The notes under the pieces were generated by a model. That model saw only the letters and a program-made list of their open reading frames with translations, was not told the origin of the DNA and ran no database searches. A stretch of 64,000 nucleotides of DNA from an uncultured Clostridia bacterium (GTDB lineage: Bacteria > Bacillota > Clostridia > Saccharofermentanales > Saccharofermentanaceae), in the NCBI GenBank assembly GCA_946403085.1, contig CAMIYM010000004.1, forward strand, positions 124,001-188,000, in the 5' to 3' direction. Each line of letters starts with the position of its first letter. Within the stretch, counting starts at the first letter, position 1. Below, in pieces: positions 25,947-35,801 of this stretch. Position numbers and translations under genes: made by a program.

Positions 25947-28742
25947 ATGGGTTTATTTGAAAGCATTTTCGGCACACACAGCGACCACGAACTTAAGAGG
26001 ATCAATCCTCTTGTCGACAAGGTATTCTCATATGAGGAGGAGTTTTCCAAGCTCTCCGATCATGACCTTGCAGGCAAGACCGATGAATTCAAGAAGAGAT
26101 ATGAAGACGGTGAATCCCTTGATTCATTGCTTCCTGAGGCATTTGCCACAGTAAGAGAAGCAGCCTGGAGAGTTCTGGGCATGAAGCCTTACAGAGTCCA
26201 GGTAATCGGCGGTATCATTCTCCACCAGGGCAGAATCGCCGAGATGAAGACAGGTGAAGGTAAGACACTCGTAGCTACAATGCCTGTTTATCTCAATGCT
26301 ATCACCGGCAAGGGTGTTCACGTAGTAACCGTTAACGATTACCTCGCAAAGCGTGACTCCGAGTGGATGGGCAAGATCTATAAGTTCCTCAAGATGAGCG
26401 TAGGACTTATCATTCACGATATCCCGATGAAAGACCGTAAGAGCATGTATGCATGCGATATCGTATACGGAACAAACAACGAGTTCGGATTCGACTATCT
26501 CCGTGACAACATGGTCGTAAGCAAGGAGCAGATCGCTCAGAGAGAGCTTAACTACGCTATCGTCGACGAGGTCGACTCTATCCTCATCGATGAGGCAAGA
26601 ACACCTCTCATCATTTCCGGAAGAGGAACAGAATCATCTGACCTTTACCAGAAAGCAGATACATTCGTTAAGACTTTGAAGCAGTACACAGTTGTCGAGA
26701 CTGACGATAAGGTCGATATGGATGAGCTCGTAGGTGACGCTGATTATGTTACTGACGAGAAGGCTAAGACATCAGTCCTTACAGCTAACGGTATCGCAAA
26801 GGCCGAGAAGTTCTTCAATATCGAGAATCTTTCAGATCCTGATAACTTCGACCTTCAGCACTATATCAACAACGCTTTGAAGGCTAACGGTAACTTCAAG
26901 AAAGACCAGCAGTACATCGTACAGGACGGACAGGTCATCATCGTAGACGACTTCACAGGCCGTCTTATGCCGGGTAGACGTTTCAGTGACGGTATTCACC
27001 AGGCTATCGAAGCAAAAGAGCATGTTAAGGTCGCTAACGAGAACAAGACACTCGCTACGATTACTTTCCAGAACTTCTTCCGTATGTACACAAAGCTTTC
27101 CGGTATGACCGGTACAGCTTATACAGAGGAAGCCGAGTTCAGACAGATCTATAACCTCGACGTTATCCAGATCCCTACCAACAGACCTATCGCAAGAGTT
27201 GATGAATACGATGCAGTATTCAAGACAGAGAACGGTAAGTATGCAGCCATCCTTAAGACGGTTAAGGAAGCTAACAGCAAGGGACAGCCTGTACTTGTCG
27301 GTACAGTTAACGTCGATAAGTCAGAGCTCCTTTCACGTATCTTCTCCAAGTACGGAATCAAGCACAACGTTTTGAACGCTAAGAACCATATGCGTGAGGC
27401 TGAGATCGTTGCTCAGGCAGGACGTAAGGGTGCAGTTACTATCGCTACGAACATGGCAGGCCGTGGTACCGATATCATCCTCGGCGGTAACGCTGAGTTC
27501 ATGGCTCTCCAGGAAATGAGAAGATTAGGTTATACAGATGATCTTATCGATGCATCAACAGCTCATAACGAGACAGATGATGAACTCATTCTCGAAGCAA
27601 GACAGAAGTTCAATGAACTCGAGTCCAAGTATAAGGCTGAGCTTGCCCCTGAAGCAGAAGAGGTAAGAAAACTCGGTGGCCTTTATATCGTTGGTACTGA
27701 GCGTCATGAATCAAGACGTATCGATAACCAGCTCAAGGGACGTGCAGGACGTCAGGGTGACCCCGGAAGATCAAAGTTCTTCCTCTCACTTGAAGATGAC
27801 CTCTTAAGAATCTTCGGCGGTGACCGTGTATCCACGATCTATGAGAGCCTTGGTATTGAAGATGATATGGAACTCCAGGTAAGATCTCTTACAAAGGTTA
27901 TCGACAGTTCACAGAAGAAGCTAGAAGCTATGCACTTCTCAGCACGTAAGTCCGTCCTCGAATACGACGACGTTAATAACGTACAGAGAACTATCACATA
28001 TGACCAGAGAAAGCAGGTCATCATGGGTGAGGACGTACATGGTATCTATCTCCAGATGATCGAGCGTGTAGCATCCAGAGTCTGCAACCAGTTCGCTCTC
28101 GACGGCAAGATCACATCTACTGAAAGATATTCACTCGGCAAGCTCCTCGAAGATATTTTCGGACAGCTTCCGTCTGTTCTTCTCGTTCAGGATGACAGCA
28201 AGGATATCCCTGATTGTGATGAGCTTGCAGCTCAGATCGCTGATGAAGCTAAGGAGTTCGTTGCAAAGAAGGAAGAGGAGATCACATCTGAAGTATTCCG
28301 TGAAGCAGAGCGCCAGATCCTCCTCAGAACAGTTGACCTTAAGTGGATGGATCACATCGATGCATTGGATCAGCTCTCTAATTCCATCAGAATGAGATCT
28401 ATTGGTCAGCATGACCCTGTTGTTGAATATAAGCTTGAGGGTTCTGCAATGTTCGAAGAGATGAACGAGAACATCCAGAATGATGCTGTTAAGTTCATCA
28501 TGAGAGCAAGATTCACACCTGAAACACACATCGAAGCTAAGTCAACGGTCAAGGAGATGAAGGAGAGCCATGCAAGCGCTTCCAATGTAACTCCCCAGTC
28601 CGCATCCAAGCAGATCGACGGAACAGCCGGAAACAACGCTCCCCAGGCACCTGTAAAGCGTGATTCCTCCAAGGTAGGAAGGAACGATCCGTGCCCTTGC
28701 GGTTCAGGCAAGAAGTATAAGGATTGCTGCGGCAAGAAGTAA
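25947..28742 (+). CDS. secA: Protein translocase ATPase SecA
   Basis: SecA drives preproteins through SecYEG. The 931-residue protein starts MGLFESIFG and has Walker A MKTGEGKT (residues 100-107), the DEAD-type DEVDSILID, and the preprotein-crosslinking domain with an insertion (about 225-370). Motif NMAGRGTDIILGG and QLKGRAGRQGDPG are present, followed by the helical scaffold. It ends in the SEC-C zinc tail [14 protein letters not shown]. The Gln/Ala/Pro linker before the tail is flexible. It follows the YerC-like gene by 17 bases and is followed by a terminator, so it is the last gene of its unit. Confidence 0.98.
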   Translation: MGLFESIFGTHSDHELKRINPLVDKVFSYEEEFSKLSDHDLAGKTDEFKKRYEDGESLDSLLPEAFATVREAAWRVLGMKPYRVQVIGGIILHQGRIAEMKTGEGKTLVATMPVYLNAITGKGVHVVTVNDYLAKRDSEWMGKIYKFLKMSVGLIIHDIPMKDRKSMYACDIVYGTNNEFGFDYLRDNMVVSKEQIAQRELNYAIVDEVDSILIDEARTPLIISGRGTESSDLYQKADTFVKTLKQYTVVETDDKVDMDELVGDADYVTDEKAKTSVLTANGIAKAEKFFNIENLSDPDNFDLQHYINNALKANGNFKKDQQYIVQDGQVIIVDDFTGRLMPGRRFSDGIHQAIEAKEHVKVANENKTLATITFQNFFRMYTKLSGMTGTAYTEEAEFRQIYNLDVIQIPTNRPIARVDEYDAVFKTENGKYAAILKTVKEANSKGQPVLVGTVNVDKSELLSRIFSKYGIKHNVLNAKNHMREAEIVAQAGRKGAVTIATNMAGRGTDIILGGNAEFMALQEMRRLGYTDDLIDASTAHNETDDELILEARQKFNELESKYKAELAPEAEEVRKLGGLYIVGTERHESRRIDNQLKGRAGRQGDPGRSKFFLSLEDDLLRIFGGDRVSTIYESLGIEDDMELQVRSLTKVIDSSQKKLEAMHFSARKSVLEYDDVNNVQRTITYDQRKQVIMGEDVHGIYLQMIERVASRVCNQFALDGKITSTERYSLGKLLEDIFGQLPSVLLVQDDSKDIPDCDELAAQIADEAKEFVAKKEEEITSEVFREAERQILLRTVDLKWMDHIDALDQLSNSIRMRSIGQHDPVVEYKLEGSAMFEEMNENIQNDAVKFIMRARFTPETHIEAKSTVKEMKESHASASNVTPQSASKQIDGTAGNNAPQAPVKRDSSKVGRNDPCPCGSGKKYKDCCGKK

Positions 28743-28763
28743 TCCCTGATAAAAGAGATCATA

Positions 28764-28803
28764 ACCGGGTTGGCATTCAAGATGCTGACCCGGTTTTATT
28801 TTG
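28764..28803 (+). terminator. Terminator after secA
   Basis: AACCGGGT pairs with ACCCGGTT across a loop of about 20 bases, followed by TTATTTT. Confidence 0.8.
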
Positions 28804-28839
28804 GCCTCTTATCTGATAGCAAGAATTAAGACAAAAATA

Positions 28840-28845
28840 TATAAT
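28840..28845 (+). promoter_or_regulatory. -10 element of pnp, possible leaderless start
   Basis: A perfect TATAAT ends six bases before the pnp ATG, so transcription would begin at or next to the start codon. No good -35 or ribosome site is visible. Confidence 0.45.
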
Positions 28846-28851
28846 TGACTC

Positions 28852-29697
28852 ATGATCACAGATATTAGCGAATTTATTAATCGTGTTGACGGCGCTGCTG
28901 AGTATATCAGGAGCGTTTTGTCTGAACGCGGCATTCCGTCCGTTTGCATTGTTCTGGGTTCGGGTTTGGGACCACTTTCCAAAATGGCAGAGGAGGCCAT
29001 TGAGATACCTTATAAGGATATTCCCGGATTTCCAGTATCAACAGCACCCGGACATAAGGGTTCCCTTATTATCGGAAAGCTTTCAGGAAAGCCTGTATTC
29101 ATGATGAACGGCAGATTCCACTATTACGAAGGTTATCCGATGGAGACCGTTACTTTCTATGTCAGGGTAATGGGAAGATTAGGCGTCAAAGCACTCCTTC
29201 TGACTAATGCTTCAGGCGGTATCAATCTTGAGATGAAAGTGCCTGAACTTGTTGCCATTACAGACCATCTGTCATTTAATGCAGAGCCAGTGTTAAGAGG
29301 ACCTAATATTTCTGAATTCGGAACGAGATTCCCGGATCAGTGCCATGTTTACGACCCTGAATTAACGGATATTCTCGTAAACAGTGCACGTGACCTGAAT
29401 ATCAGGATCAGCCGTGGTGTTTATGCATATTCCAAGGGTCCGCAGTATGAGACTCCTGCTGAGATCAGGGCTCTTCGTGTGCTTGGTGCAGACTGCGTAG
29501 GCATGTCAACTGTTCCAGAAGCTATTGCTGCTTCTCATATGGGCATCAGAGTTGCAGCTATGTCCTGCATCACTAATATGGCTGCAGGCATTTCGGGCAA
29601 TGCATTGTCAGAGCAGGAAGTGCTTGATAATGCGGCACTTGCCTCAGAGAACAGCTGCGCTCTCGTAAAAGAGTTTGTAAATAGATTAAACATATAA
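28852..29697 (+). CDS. Purine-nucleoside phosphorylase (class I, trimeric type)
   Basis: The enzyme cleaves purine nucleosides with phosphate to free base and ribose-1-phosphate. The 281-residue length and motifs fit the trimeric class: VLGSGLGPLS near the start, PGHKGSLIIG, GRFHYYEGYPMETVTFYVRV, LLTNASGGIN, and the GADCVGMSTVPEAIAA signature. The C-terminus has MSCITNMAAGI. It is followed after 10 bases by ahcY, pairing nucleoside cleavage with adenosine release by S-adenosylhomocysteine hydrolysis. No ribosome site is seen; a TATAAT immediately upstream suggests a leaderless message. Confidence 0.93.
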   Translation: MITDISEFINRVDGAAEYIRSVLSERGIPSVCIVLGSGLGPLSKMAEEAIEIPYKDIPGFPVSTAPGHKGSLIIGKLSGKPVFMMNGRFHYYEGYPMETVTFYVRVMGRLGVKALLLTNASGGINLEMKVPELVAITDHLSFNAEPVLRGPNISEFGTRFPDQCHVYDPELTDILVNSARDLNIRISRGVYAYSKGPQYETPAEIRALRVLGADCVGMSTVPEAIAASHMGIRVAAMSCITNMAAGISGNALSEQEVLDNAALASENSCALVKEFVNRLNI

Positions 29698-29707
29698 GAG
29701 GTTCCAG

Positions 29708-30967
29708 ATGGGTTCATTTAATTACGAAGTAAAAGACATCAATCTTGCTCATTCCGGTATCGAGAAGATCGAATGGGCTTACCGCAATATGCCCGTTCTC
29801 CGTGCTATTGAGAGCGAGCTTATAGAGAAACAGCCTTTCAAGGGCATGAAGATCTCAGTATCTGTCCATGTTGAAGCTAAGACGGCTTGTCTTGCAAGAG
29901 CATTGGCAAGAGGCGGTGCGGAAGTGGCACTTACAGGCTGCAATCCTTTATCTACGCAGGATGACGTTGCTGCAGCTCTTGCATCTATGGATATCATGAA
30001 TGTCTATGCCGTTCATGGCGACAGCGAAGAGGAGTACTGGGGAAGGCTTAAGAAGGCTTTAAGCTTCAAGCCTGACATCGTTATCGACGACGGCGGCGAT
30101 TTTGCACTCCTTCTTCATTCGGATCTTAAGGATATGGCTCCTGATATTCTTGGCGGATGCGAAGAGACTACAACAGGCGTACACCGTCTTGAGATATTAA
30201 AGAATGAAGGCAAGCTTCTTTATCCTGTAATCGCTGTAAATGACGCCAGATGCAAGCATCTTTTCGATAACAGGTTCGGTACAGGACAATCCGTATGGAC
30301 CGCCATAATGGCCACTACAAACCTTGTCGTAGCAGGAAAGACTGTAGTTGTTGCCGGATACGGCATGTGCGGCAGAGGCGTTGCCATGAGGGCTAAGGGC
30401 CTTGGTGCGAAGGTCATTGTTACTGAGATCGATCCCGTAAAGGCATGCGAAGCTATCATGGAAGGCTATCAGGTCATGACTATGGATGAAGCAGCACCGC
30501 TGGGAGATTTCTTCGTTACTGTTACAGGATGCAAGGATGTCATTGTTGGAAGACATTTCGAGGCAATGAAAGATGGCGCGGTATGCTGCAATGCGGGACA
30601 TTTCGACTGTGAAGTAAGCGTTGCCGAGTTAAAGAACATCTGCGTTGAAAGTGCTGAACTCAGGAACAACATAATCGGCTATAAGCTTAAGAACGGCAAA
30701 ACAGTCTGCGTTATTGCGGAAGGCCGTCTCGTAAACCTCGCTTCAGGCGACGGACATCCTGTAGAGATCATGGACATGAGCTTTGCTCTTCAGGCGCAGT
30801 CTGCCATGTATATCGCAGGCGGCAAAGAGCGTTTGCTTGTTGATGTATATCAGACACCTGAGGTCATCGATAACCGTGTCGCTGAGATCCTTCTTGATAC
30901 TAAGGGAATCTCCATAGACACACTTACAGAGGAACAGAAGAAGTATATTAGCTCCTGGGACCTGTAA
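29708..30967 (+). CDS. ahcY: Adenosylhomocysteinase
   Basis: The NAD-dependent enzyme splits S-adenosylhomocysteine into homocysteine and adenosine, restoring methylation capacity. The 419-residue length is the short form without the roughly 40-residue insertion seen in E. coli-type relatives. Visible blocks are IEKQPFKGMKIS, LTGCNPLSTQDDV, the GGCEETTTGVHRL substrate region, the NAD-binding GYGMCGRGVAMRAKGLGAKVIVTEIDP and the C-terminal NLASGDGHP. It is encoded just downstream of pnp, which can act on the adenosine or inosine formed. A terminator follows. Confidence 0.95.
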   Translation: MGSFNYEVKDINLAHSGIEKIEWAYRNMPVLRAIESELIEKQPFKGMKISVSVHVEAKTACLARALARGGAEVALTGCNPLSTQDDVAAALASMDIMNVYAVHGDSEEEYWGRLKKALSFKPDIVIDDGGDFALLLHSDLKDMAPDILGGCEETTTGVHRLEILKNEGKLLYPVIAVNDARCKHLFDNRFGTGQSVWTAIMATTNLVVAGKTVVVAGYGMCGRGVAMRAKGLGAKVIVTEIDPVKACEAIMEGYQVMTMDEAAPLGDFFVTVTGCKDVIVGRHFEAMKDGAVCCNAGHFDCEVSVAELKNICVESAELRNNIIGYKLKNGKTVCVIAEGRLVNLASGDGHPVEIMDMSFALQAQSAMYIAGGKERLLVDVYQTPEVIDNRVAEILLDTKGISIDTLTEEQKKYISSWDL

Positions 30968-30989
30968 TCTGACTTAAAGAACATTACTG

Positions 30990-31029
30990 ATACCTGCCAA
31001 ATGGCTTTTGCTGTCTGGCAGGTATTTTT
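30990..31029 (+). terminator. Terminator after ahcY
   Basis: ATACCTGCCA pairs with TGGCAGGTAT, followed by TTTT. Confidence 0.85.
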
Positions 31030-31058
31030 ATGCCAAAACCATGCCGTAGGTCCGAAAC

Positions 31059-31087
31059 TTGTTTATTTATATATAAAAAATTATAAT
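31059..31087 (+). promoter_or_regulatory. Promoter of the def-fmt cluster
   Basis: TTGTTT (31059-31064) and TATAAT (31082-31087) are 17 bp apart, in an AT-rich stretch 33 bases before def. Confidence 0.75.
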
Positions 31088-31120
31088 ATATGCGGAAAAA
31101 TACGAATGGAGACATGAATA

Positions 31121-31603
31121 ATGGCTTTAAGAAACTTAGTTATAGAAGGCGATCCGCTTCTTCGAAAGACGAGCAGACCCGTTGAGGAGATCTCTCCCAG
31201 GATCATCAAGCTTCTGGATGATATGGCTGACACCATGTATTTCGAAGGCAGAGGTATCGGCATCGCTGCACCTCAGGTCGGAGTGCTCAGAAGAGTATTC
31301 ATCGTTGATGTCGGTGATGAGCACGGACTTATCGAATTCATCAATCCTGAGATCATCGAAATGGAAGGCTCCCAGACCGATAACGAAGGCTGCCTTTCTG
31401 TTCCCGGTAAGACATGCGCAGTTGAAAGACCCCAGCATATCAAGGTCAAGGCATTGAACAGAAACGGTGATGAGTTCGAACTTGAAGCTGACGATCTTCT
31501 TGCAAGGTGTATCTGCCACGAGAATGACCACTTAAATGGCATTCTCTTCATTGATAAGTCAGTAGACGGAAAGATCTACAAAGCTGAAGAGAGTGAGGAT
31601 TAA
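31121..31603 (+). CDS. def: Peptide deformylase
   Basis: Def removes the N-formyl group from nascent proteins. The 160-residue enzyme has all three motifs: [18 protein letters not shown] (Cys metal ligand) and CHENDHLNG (HExxH form). A GGAGA ribosome site precedes the ATG. It opens the cluster def-fmt-rsmB-rlmN-prpC-prkC-rsgA-rpe-thiN, an order conserved widely in Bacillota. fmt begins 5 bases after its stop codon, so formylation and deformylation are coexpressed. Confidence 0.96.
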   Translation: MALRNLVIEGDPLLRKTSRPVEEISPRIIKLLDDMADTMYFEGRGIGIAAPQVGVLRRVFIVDVGDEHGLIEFINPEIIEMEGSQTDNEGCLSVPGKTCAVERPQHIKVKALNRNGDEFELEADDLLARCICHENDHLNGILFIDKSVDGKIYKAEESED

Positions 31604-31608
31604 GTCAG

Positions 31609-32571
31609 GTGGACAGGCGTGATCTTAAGATAATATTCATGGGAACGCCTGAATTTGCAGGCACGAACCTCAAGGCACTAACCGGCGCCGGCTTTAATGT
31701 GGTCCTGGCTCTTTGCCAGCCCGATAAGCCTGTAGGACGTAAACACATTCTTACGGCTCCTCCGGTAAAGGTAATTGCCCAGGAAGAAGGTATTGAGGTC
31801 TATCAGCCGGATACCCTTAAGACAGAAGAGGCGCTTAATAAGCTTCAGTCTTATAAAGCCGATCTTATCGTTACTGCAGCCTACGGCAAGATCCTTCCGA
31901 AGGCTATCCTTGATCTTCCTAAGTACGGATGCATCAACTGTCACGGAAGCCTTCTGCCTAAGAGAAGAGGATCTGCTCCCGTACAGCGTTCCATACTTGA
32001 AGGCGACAAGGTAACAGGTATCACTTTCATGAAGATGGATGTCGGCATGGACACGGGTGACATTATAGAGAAGATCGAAGTTGCTATTGATCCTAATGAA
32101 CATACTGAAAGTCTCATGAACAGGCTTGCTGAAGCAAGTGCCGAAAAGCTTCCTGAGATAATTGACGGCTGGGTTGAAGGAAAACTCAACGCAACAAAGC
32201 AGGATGATTCTGAAGCAACCTCATGCCCGCCTATAAGACCTGAGGAAGGTGAGTTCAGCTGGGATCAGGATGCAGCAGATATTCATAACAGAGTAAGAGC
32301 TTTGAGTGCGTGGCCCGGCGCATATGTGTTAAAGGGTGAGAATAAGCTTAAAGTCCTTGATTCTGAAGTTATAAGCGAAGATGACAGCATCATTCCGGCC
32401 GATATGAAAGATGTTATGCCTGGCACTATTGTTAAGGCAAAAGGCGAGAATCTTATTGTTAAGTGCGGCAAGGGTTTCCTTAAGGTCAAGGAACTCCAGC
32501 AGCCGGGCGGAAAAAGGCTTAACAGCAGAGACTGCGCTCATAACTTTACTGTCGGAAATCCCATTATCTAA
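31609..32571 (+). CDS. fmt: Methionyl-tRNA formyltransferase
   Basis: Fmt formylates initiator Met-tRNA using 10-formyl-tetrahydrofolate. It has a GTG start at 31609, and 320 residues. The Rossmann N-terminus has IIFMGTPEFAG, then the CHGSLLPKRRGSAPVQRSI active-site block, MKMDVGMDTGDI, and the C-terminal OB-like domain (about 210-318) beginning IRPEEGEFSW. Overlap is absent but the gap to def is only 5 bases. rsmB follows after 22 bases with its own GGAGCAG site. Confidence 0.95.
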   Translation: MDRRDLKIIFMGTPEFAGTNLKALTGAGFNVVLALCQPDKPVGRKHILTAPPVKVIAQEEGIEVYQPDTLKTEEALNKLQSYKADLIVTAAYGKILPKAILDLPKYGCINCHGSLLPKRRGSAPVQRSILEGDKVTGITFMKMDVGMDTGDIIEKIEVAIDPNEHTESLMNRLAEASAEKLPEIIDGWVEGKLNATKQDDSEATSCPPIRPEEGEFSWDQDAADIHNRVRALSAWPGAYVLKGENKLKVLDSEVISEDDSIIPADMKDVMPGTIVKAKGENLIVKCGKGFLKVKELQQPGGKRLNSRDCAHNFTVGNPII

Positions 32572-32593
32572 CACTTAGGACAGGAGCAGCAAT

Positions 32594-34009
32594 ATGTCTG
32601 ATGACATTACTTACAAGAAGAAAGAACTTCAGAAGATAATAGCTGACGACAATGAGAGAGAACTTTGTTTTCTCATGCTCTATTGGGTTTACGAGAAGGA
32701 TGCTTATTCCAATCTCGTAATAAAAAAAGCTGATAAGATCGCATCCGAACAGGGCAAGAAGATCGACTTTGCGAGAGCTATGCTCTACGGAACGATAACA
32801 TATACATTCACCATCGATTTCCTTATAAGGCACATTACCAAAGAGGAGACCGAGCTGATGGATCCTGTCTCCAGAACAGCGATCAGAATGGCTGTATGGC
32901 AGATCCAGTTCGGCAATAATATTCCTGCATACGCAGCTGTTGATTCTGCTGTGGAGCTTACCAAGAAATACAACCATAAGGCTTCAGGTTATGTTAATGC
33001 AGTACTCAGAAAGTTTGCTGATGCGCCTGAAGCGAAGCGTTATCTCGAGCAGTTTAAGCCGGGCATAAGAGTCGCGCTTAAACCTGAGATCTACGGTATC
33101 TTCAAGAAGGATTTCGGCAAGCAGGAAGCTTTTGAGATCGGCAAGGCGCTTCTTGAGCCTGCACATATCACCGTAAGATTCGATGCACATAAAGTTGACC
33201 GTGATACCCTTATCAAAGAACTTAAGAAAGAGGGCATTACTGCAGTTAAGGGAAGCTTTATTCCTGACTGTGTTGAGATCACCGGTGGTCTTAACGGTCT
33301 TGAGAATACAGAGTGCTTCAATAAGTACGGTATGTTCGTTCAGGGCCAGGGAGCTATGCTCGCTTCCCATGTAGCGCATCCGAGGGTTGCTGATAAGATC
33401 CTTGACTGCTGCGCGGCTCCGGGCGGCAAGTCCACTCATATGGCTCAGATGTGCAGGGATGACCTTCATATTATCGCTATTGATATCAATGAATCACGTC
33501 TGAAGCTGATCGAAGATAACTGTGAGCGTTTGGGTCTTACATCGATCGAGACCGTTTGCGCCGATGCATCCAAGATCAATAAGGATGACAAGGATTCCAA
33601 GAAGACATACGACATCGTTTTATGTGATGTTCCTTGCAGCGGCCTTGGCCTTCTCGGAAGAAAGCCTGATATCAGGGAAAAGTTCACTTACGATGAACTT
33701 GATGAACTTATTCCTTTGCAGTATTCGATCCTTGAGCATGCCTCGAAAATGGTCCGTCCAGGCGGCACCCTGATCTATTGTACATGCACACTTAATTCCG
33801 ATGAGAACCAGAACCAGGTGGAGACATTCTTATCTGAACATAAGCGTTTCCATACCGTACCTATAGATAAGTTCCTTCCTGAAGGTATCTACATGGATGA
33901 CGAGAGACAGGAAATAGCGGCTAACGGCATGATCACATTGCTTCCGCACCTGGACAAATGCGAAGGCTTCTTTATCTGCCGCATGGAAAGAGATAGAAAG
34001 GAAGATTGA
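32594..34009 (+). CDS. rsmB: 16S rRNA (cytosine-967-C5) methyltransferase
   Basis: RsmB methylates C967 of 16S rRNA. The 471-residue protein has a NusB-like RNA-binding N-terminus (about 12-145, FLMLYWVYEKDAYSNL), a linker, and a SAM-dependent methyltransferase C-terminus. The SAM site is DCCAAPGGKSTHMAQM. Catalytic Cys residues lie in CDVPCSGLGLLG and YCTCTLNSDENQ. The last part ends EGFFICRMER. Its stop codon overlaps the region of the rlmN start, implying coupled translation. Confidence 0.93.
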   Translation: MSDDITYKKKELQKIIADDNERELCFLMLYWVYEKDAYSNLVIKKADKIASEQGKKIDFARAMLYGTITYTFTIDFLIRHITKEETELMDPVSRTAIRMAVWQIQFGNNIPAYAAVDSAVELTKKYNHKASGYVNAVLRKFADAPEAKRYLEQFKPGIRVALKPEIYGIFKKDFGKQEAFEIGKALLEPAHITVRFDAHKVDRDTLIKELKKEGITAVKGSFIPDCVEITGGLNGLENTECFNKYGMFVQGQGAMLASHVAHPRVADKILDCCAAPGGKSTHMAQMCRDDLHIIAIDINESRLKLIEDNCERLGLTSIETVCADASKINKDDKDSKKTYDIVLCDVPCSGLGLLGRKPDIREKFTYDELDELIPLQYSILEHASKMVRPGGTLIYCTCTLNSDENQNQVETFLSEHKRFHTVPIDKFLPEGIYMDDERQEIAANGMITLLPHLDKCEGFFICRMERDRKED

Positions 34010-34011
34010 TC

Positions 34012-35049
34012 TTGAAAGATAAGTTCTGTCTGGATTTAACTCTTAAAGATCTCACTTTATGGTGTGAGGAAAGGGGCGTACCCAAGTACCGCGCTTCACA
34101 GATCTACGGATGGCTTTCATCAGGAGCGGTAACTACTGATGAGATGACTAATGTACCCAAAAATGTCAGAGCAATGCTCGAAGAAGATTTTATTTTCGGC
34201 GGGTTCATATTAAAAGACCATCTTGTATCAAAACTGGACGGCACAGAGAAGTTCGTTTTCGCTCTTTATGACGGCAACATAATCGAGACAGTTGCCATGA
34301 GATATAAGACAGGCATTTCCGTTTGCATTTCTTCACAGGCAGGATGCAAGATGGGCTGTGCTTTCTGCGCTTCGGCCAAGATCGAGTTCGGAAGAAACCT
34401 TTCTGCAGGTGAGCTCTTAGCCCAGGTATCCGTCACGCAGAAGAACCTCGGAGAAAGAGTCAGAAGCGTTGTCATTATGGGAATCGGAGAGCCTTTTGAC
34501 AACTACGATAATGTTATGGGCTTTATCAGGCTCGCAAACGATCCTGACGGATTAAATCTCGGTGCAAGACACATTACGCTTTCAACATGCGGACTTGTTC
34601 CCAAGATCGAACAGTTTACCAGGGAAGGCCTTCAGGTCAATCTGGCTGTATCGCTCCATGCTCCGAACGATGAGTTAAGAAAACAGCTCATGCCCGTTGC
34701 CAAGGCTTATTCCATCGAACAGCTCATGAAGACTTGTAAAGAATATACTGACGCCACGAACAGAAGAGTTACTTTCGAGTACAGTCTTTTCGCCGGCGTA
34801 AACGATACGCCTAAGTGCGCAGCAGAACTCGTAAAGCTCTTAAAGGGCGGACTCTATCACGTAAATCTTATAGCCGCAAATAAAGTGCCGGGTACGGTAT
34901 TCCAGTCCGCTTCTCCTGCAAAGGTCAAGCAGTTCAGGGATATTCTTGAATCAGGCGGCATAAATGCTACTATAAGGCGCGAGATGGGAAGTGACATCAT
35001 GGCTGCCTGCGGACAGCTTAGAAGGGGAACAATAGAGGCATCAAGATGA
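34012..35049 (+). CDS. rlmN: 23S rRNA/tRNA adenine-C2 methyltransferase RlmN
   Basis: RlmN is a radical-SAM enzyme that methylates A2503 of 23S rRNA and A37 of some tRNAs. The radical motif is CKMGCAFCAS (CxxxCxxC form), with VMGIGEPFDNYDNV and the C-terminal resolving-Cys block IMAACGQLR. The TTG at 34012 is preferred because AAGGAAG sits seven bases upstream; a TTG two codons earlier overlaps the rsmB stop. The product has 345 residues. Its end overlaps the phosphatase start in an ATGA. Confidence 0.94.
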   Translation: MKDKFCLDLTLKDLTLWCEERGVPKYRASQIYGWLSSGAVTTDEMTNVPKNVRAMLEEDFIFGGFILKDHLVSKLDGTEKFVFALYDGNIIETVAMRYKTGISVCISSQAGCKMGCAFCASAKIEFGRNLSAGELLAQVSVTQKNLGERVRSVVIMGIGEPFDNYDNVMGFIRLANDPDGLNLGARHITLSTCGLVPKIEQFTREGLQVNLAVSLHAPNDELRKQLMPVAKAYSIEQLMKTCKEYTDATNRRVTFEYSLFAGVNDTPKCAAELVKLLKGGLYHVNLIAANKVPGTVFQSASPAKVKQFRDILESGGINATIRREMGSDIMAACGQLRRGTIEASR

Positions 35050-35792
35050 CAGCTTACGGAATGAGTGAGAAAGGCCCTGTCAGGGAAATGAATGAAGACA
35101 GTTTTGCTTACGAGAAGGTTGGCAATTGTCTTTGCCTGGCTGTTGCTGACGGTGTAGGCGGTGAGGCTTGCGGCGAGATCGCGAGCAGGATCGCCGTAGA
35201 TTCCGTTATCAGTGAATTCAAGGAAAGCCTGGCTTTTGTAAAGGACAGGGAGGAGCTTCCCTCTTATCTTAAGACTGTCTTTAATAAAGTTAATATCAAG
35301 ATCCTTCACGACTGCCTGGAACACAGGGAGCGTATGGGAATGTGCACCACGCTTACCGTAGCTCTGATCAAAGGAACTGAGCTTACGGTGGCTCATATAG
35401 GTGATTCAAGGGGATATCTGCTGCACGGTTCTGAGCTTATCAAGCTTACTGATGACCATAATGCGGCTGCAAAGCTCGTAAAACAGGGCATCATCACCGA
35501 GACAGAGGCAAAGCACCACCCCGGCAGGAACAGACTCTTAAAGGTGCTTGGTGACAACCAATACCTTATTCCGGACATTTACAGTTATAATATTAACTAT
35601 GGTGACCTGGTCTTCCTGTGCTCAGACGGATTGTATTCGTTCATGAGCGACGAACAGTTCAAGGCCTGCACCGGTGAAAGGAATAACCTTAAGAGTATAT
35701 GTGAAAAACTCATTGCGACTGCCATTGAAGGCGGAAGTAGTGATAATATTACGGTTACAATAGGCAAGGCAGAACACCTTACCGAACTATAA
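35046..35792 (+). CDS. prpC: PP2C-family protein phosphatase (Stp/PrpC)
   Basis: This phosphatase reverses Ser/Thr phosphorylation by the kinase encoded next. The 248-residue protein has the metal-binding motifs of bacterial PP2C: MNEDSF (motif 1), VADGVGGEACGE (motif 2), the GDSRGYLL core, CSDGLYSFMSDEQ and the last GSSDNITV. Translation is coupled to rlmN by the ATGA overlap, and prkC begins 9 bases after the stop. The pair controls cell wall growth and translation in Bacillota. Confidence 0.94.
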   Translation: MTAYGMSEKGPVREMNEDSFAYEKVGNCLCLAVADGVGGEACGEIASRIAVDSVISEFKESLAFVKDREELPSYLKTVFNKVNIKILHDCLEHRERMGMCTTLTVALIKGTELTVAHIGDSRGYLLHGSELIKLTDDHNAAAKLVKQGIITETEAKHHPGRNRLLKVLGDNQYLIPDIYSYNINYGDLVFLCSDGLYSFMSDEQFKACTGERNNLKSICEKLIATAIEGGSSDNITVTIGKAEHLTEL

Positions 35793-35801
35793 GGAGATAA
35801 T

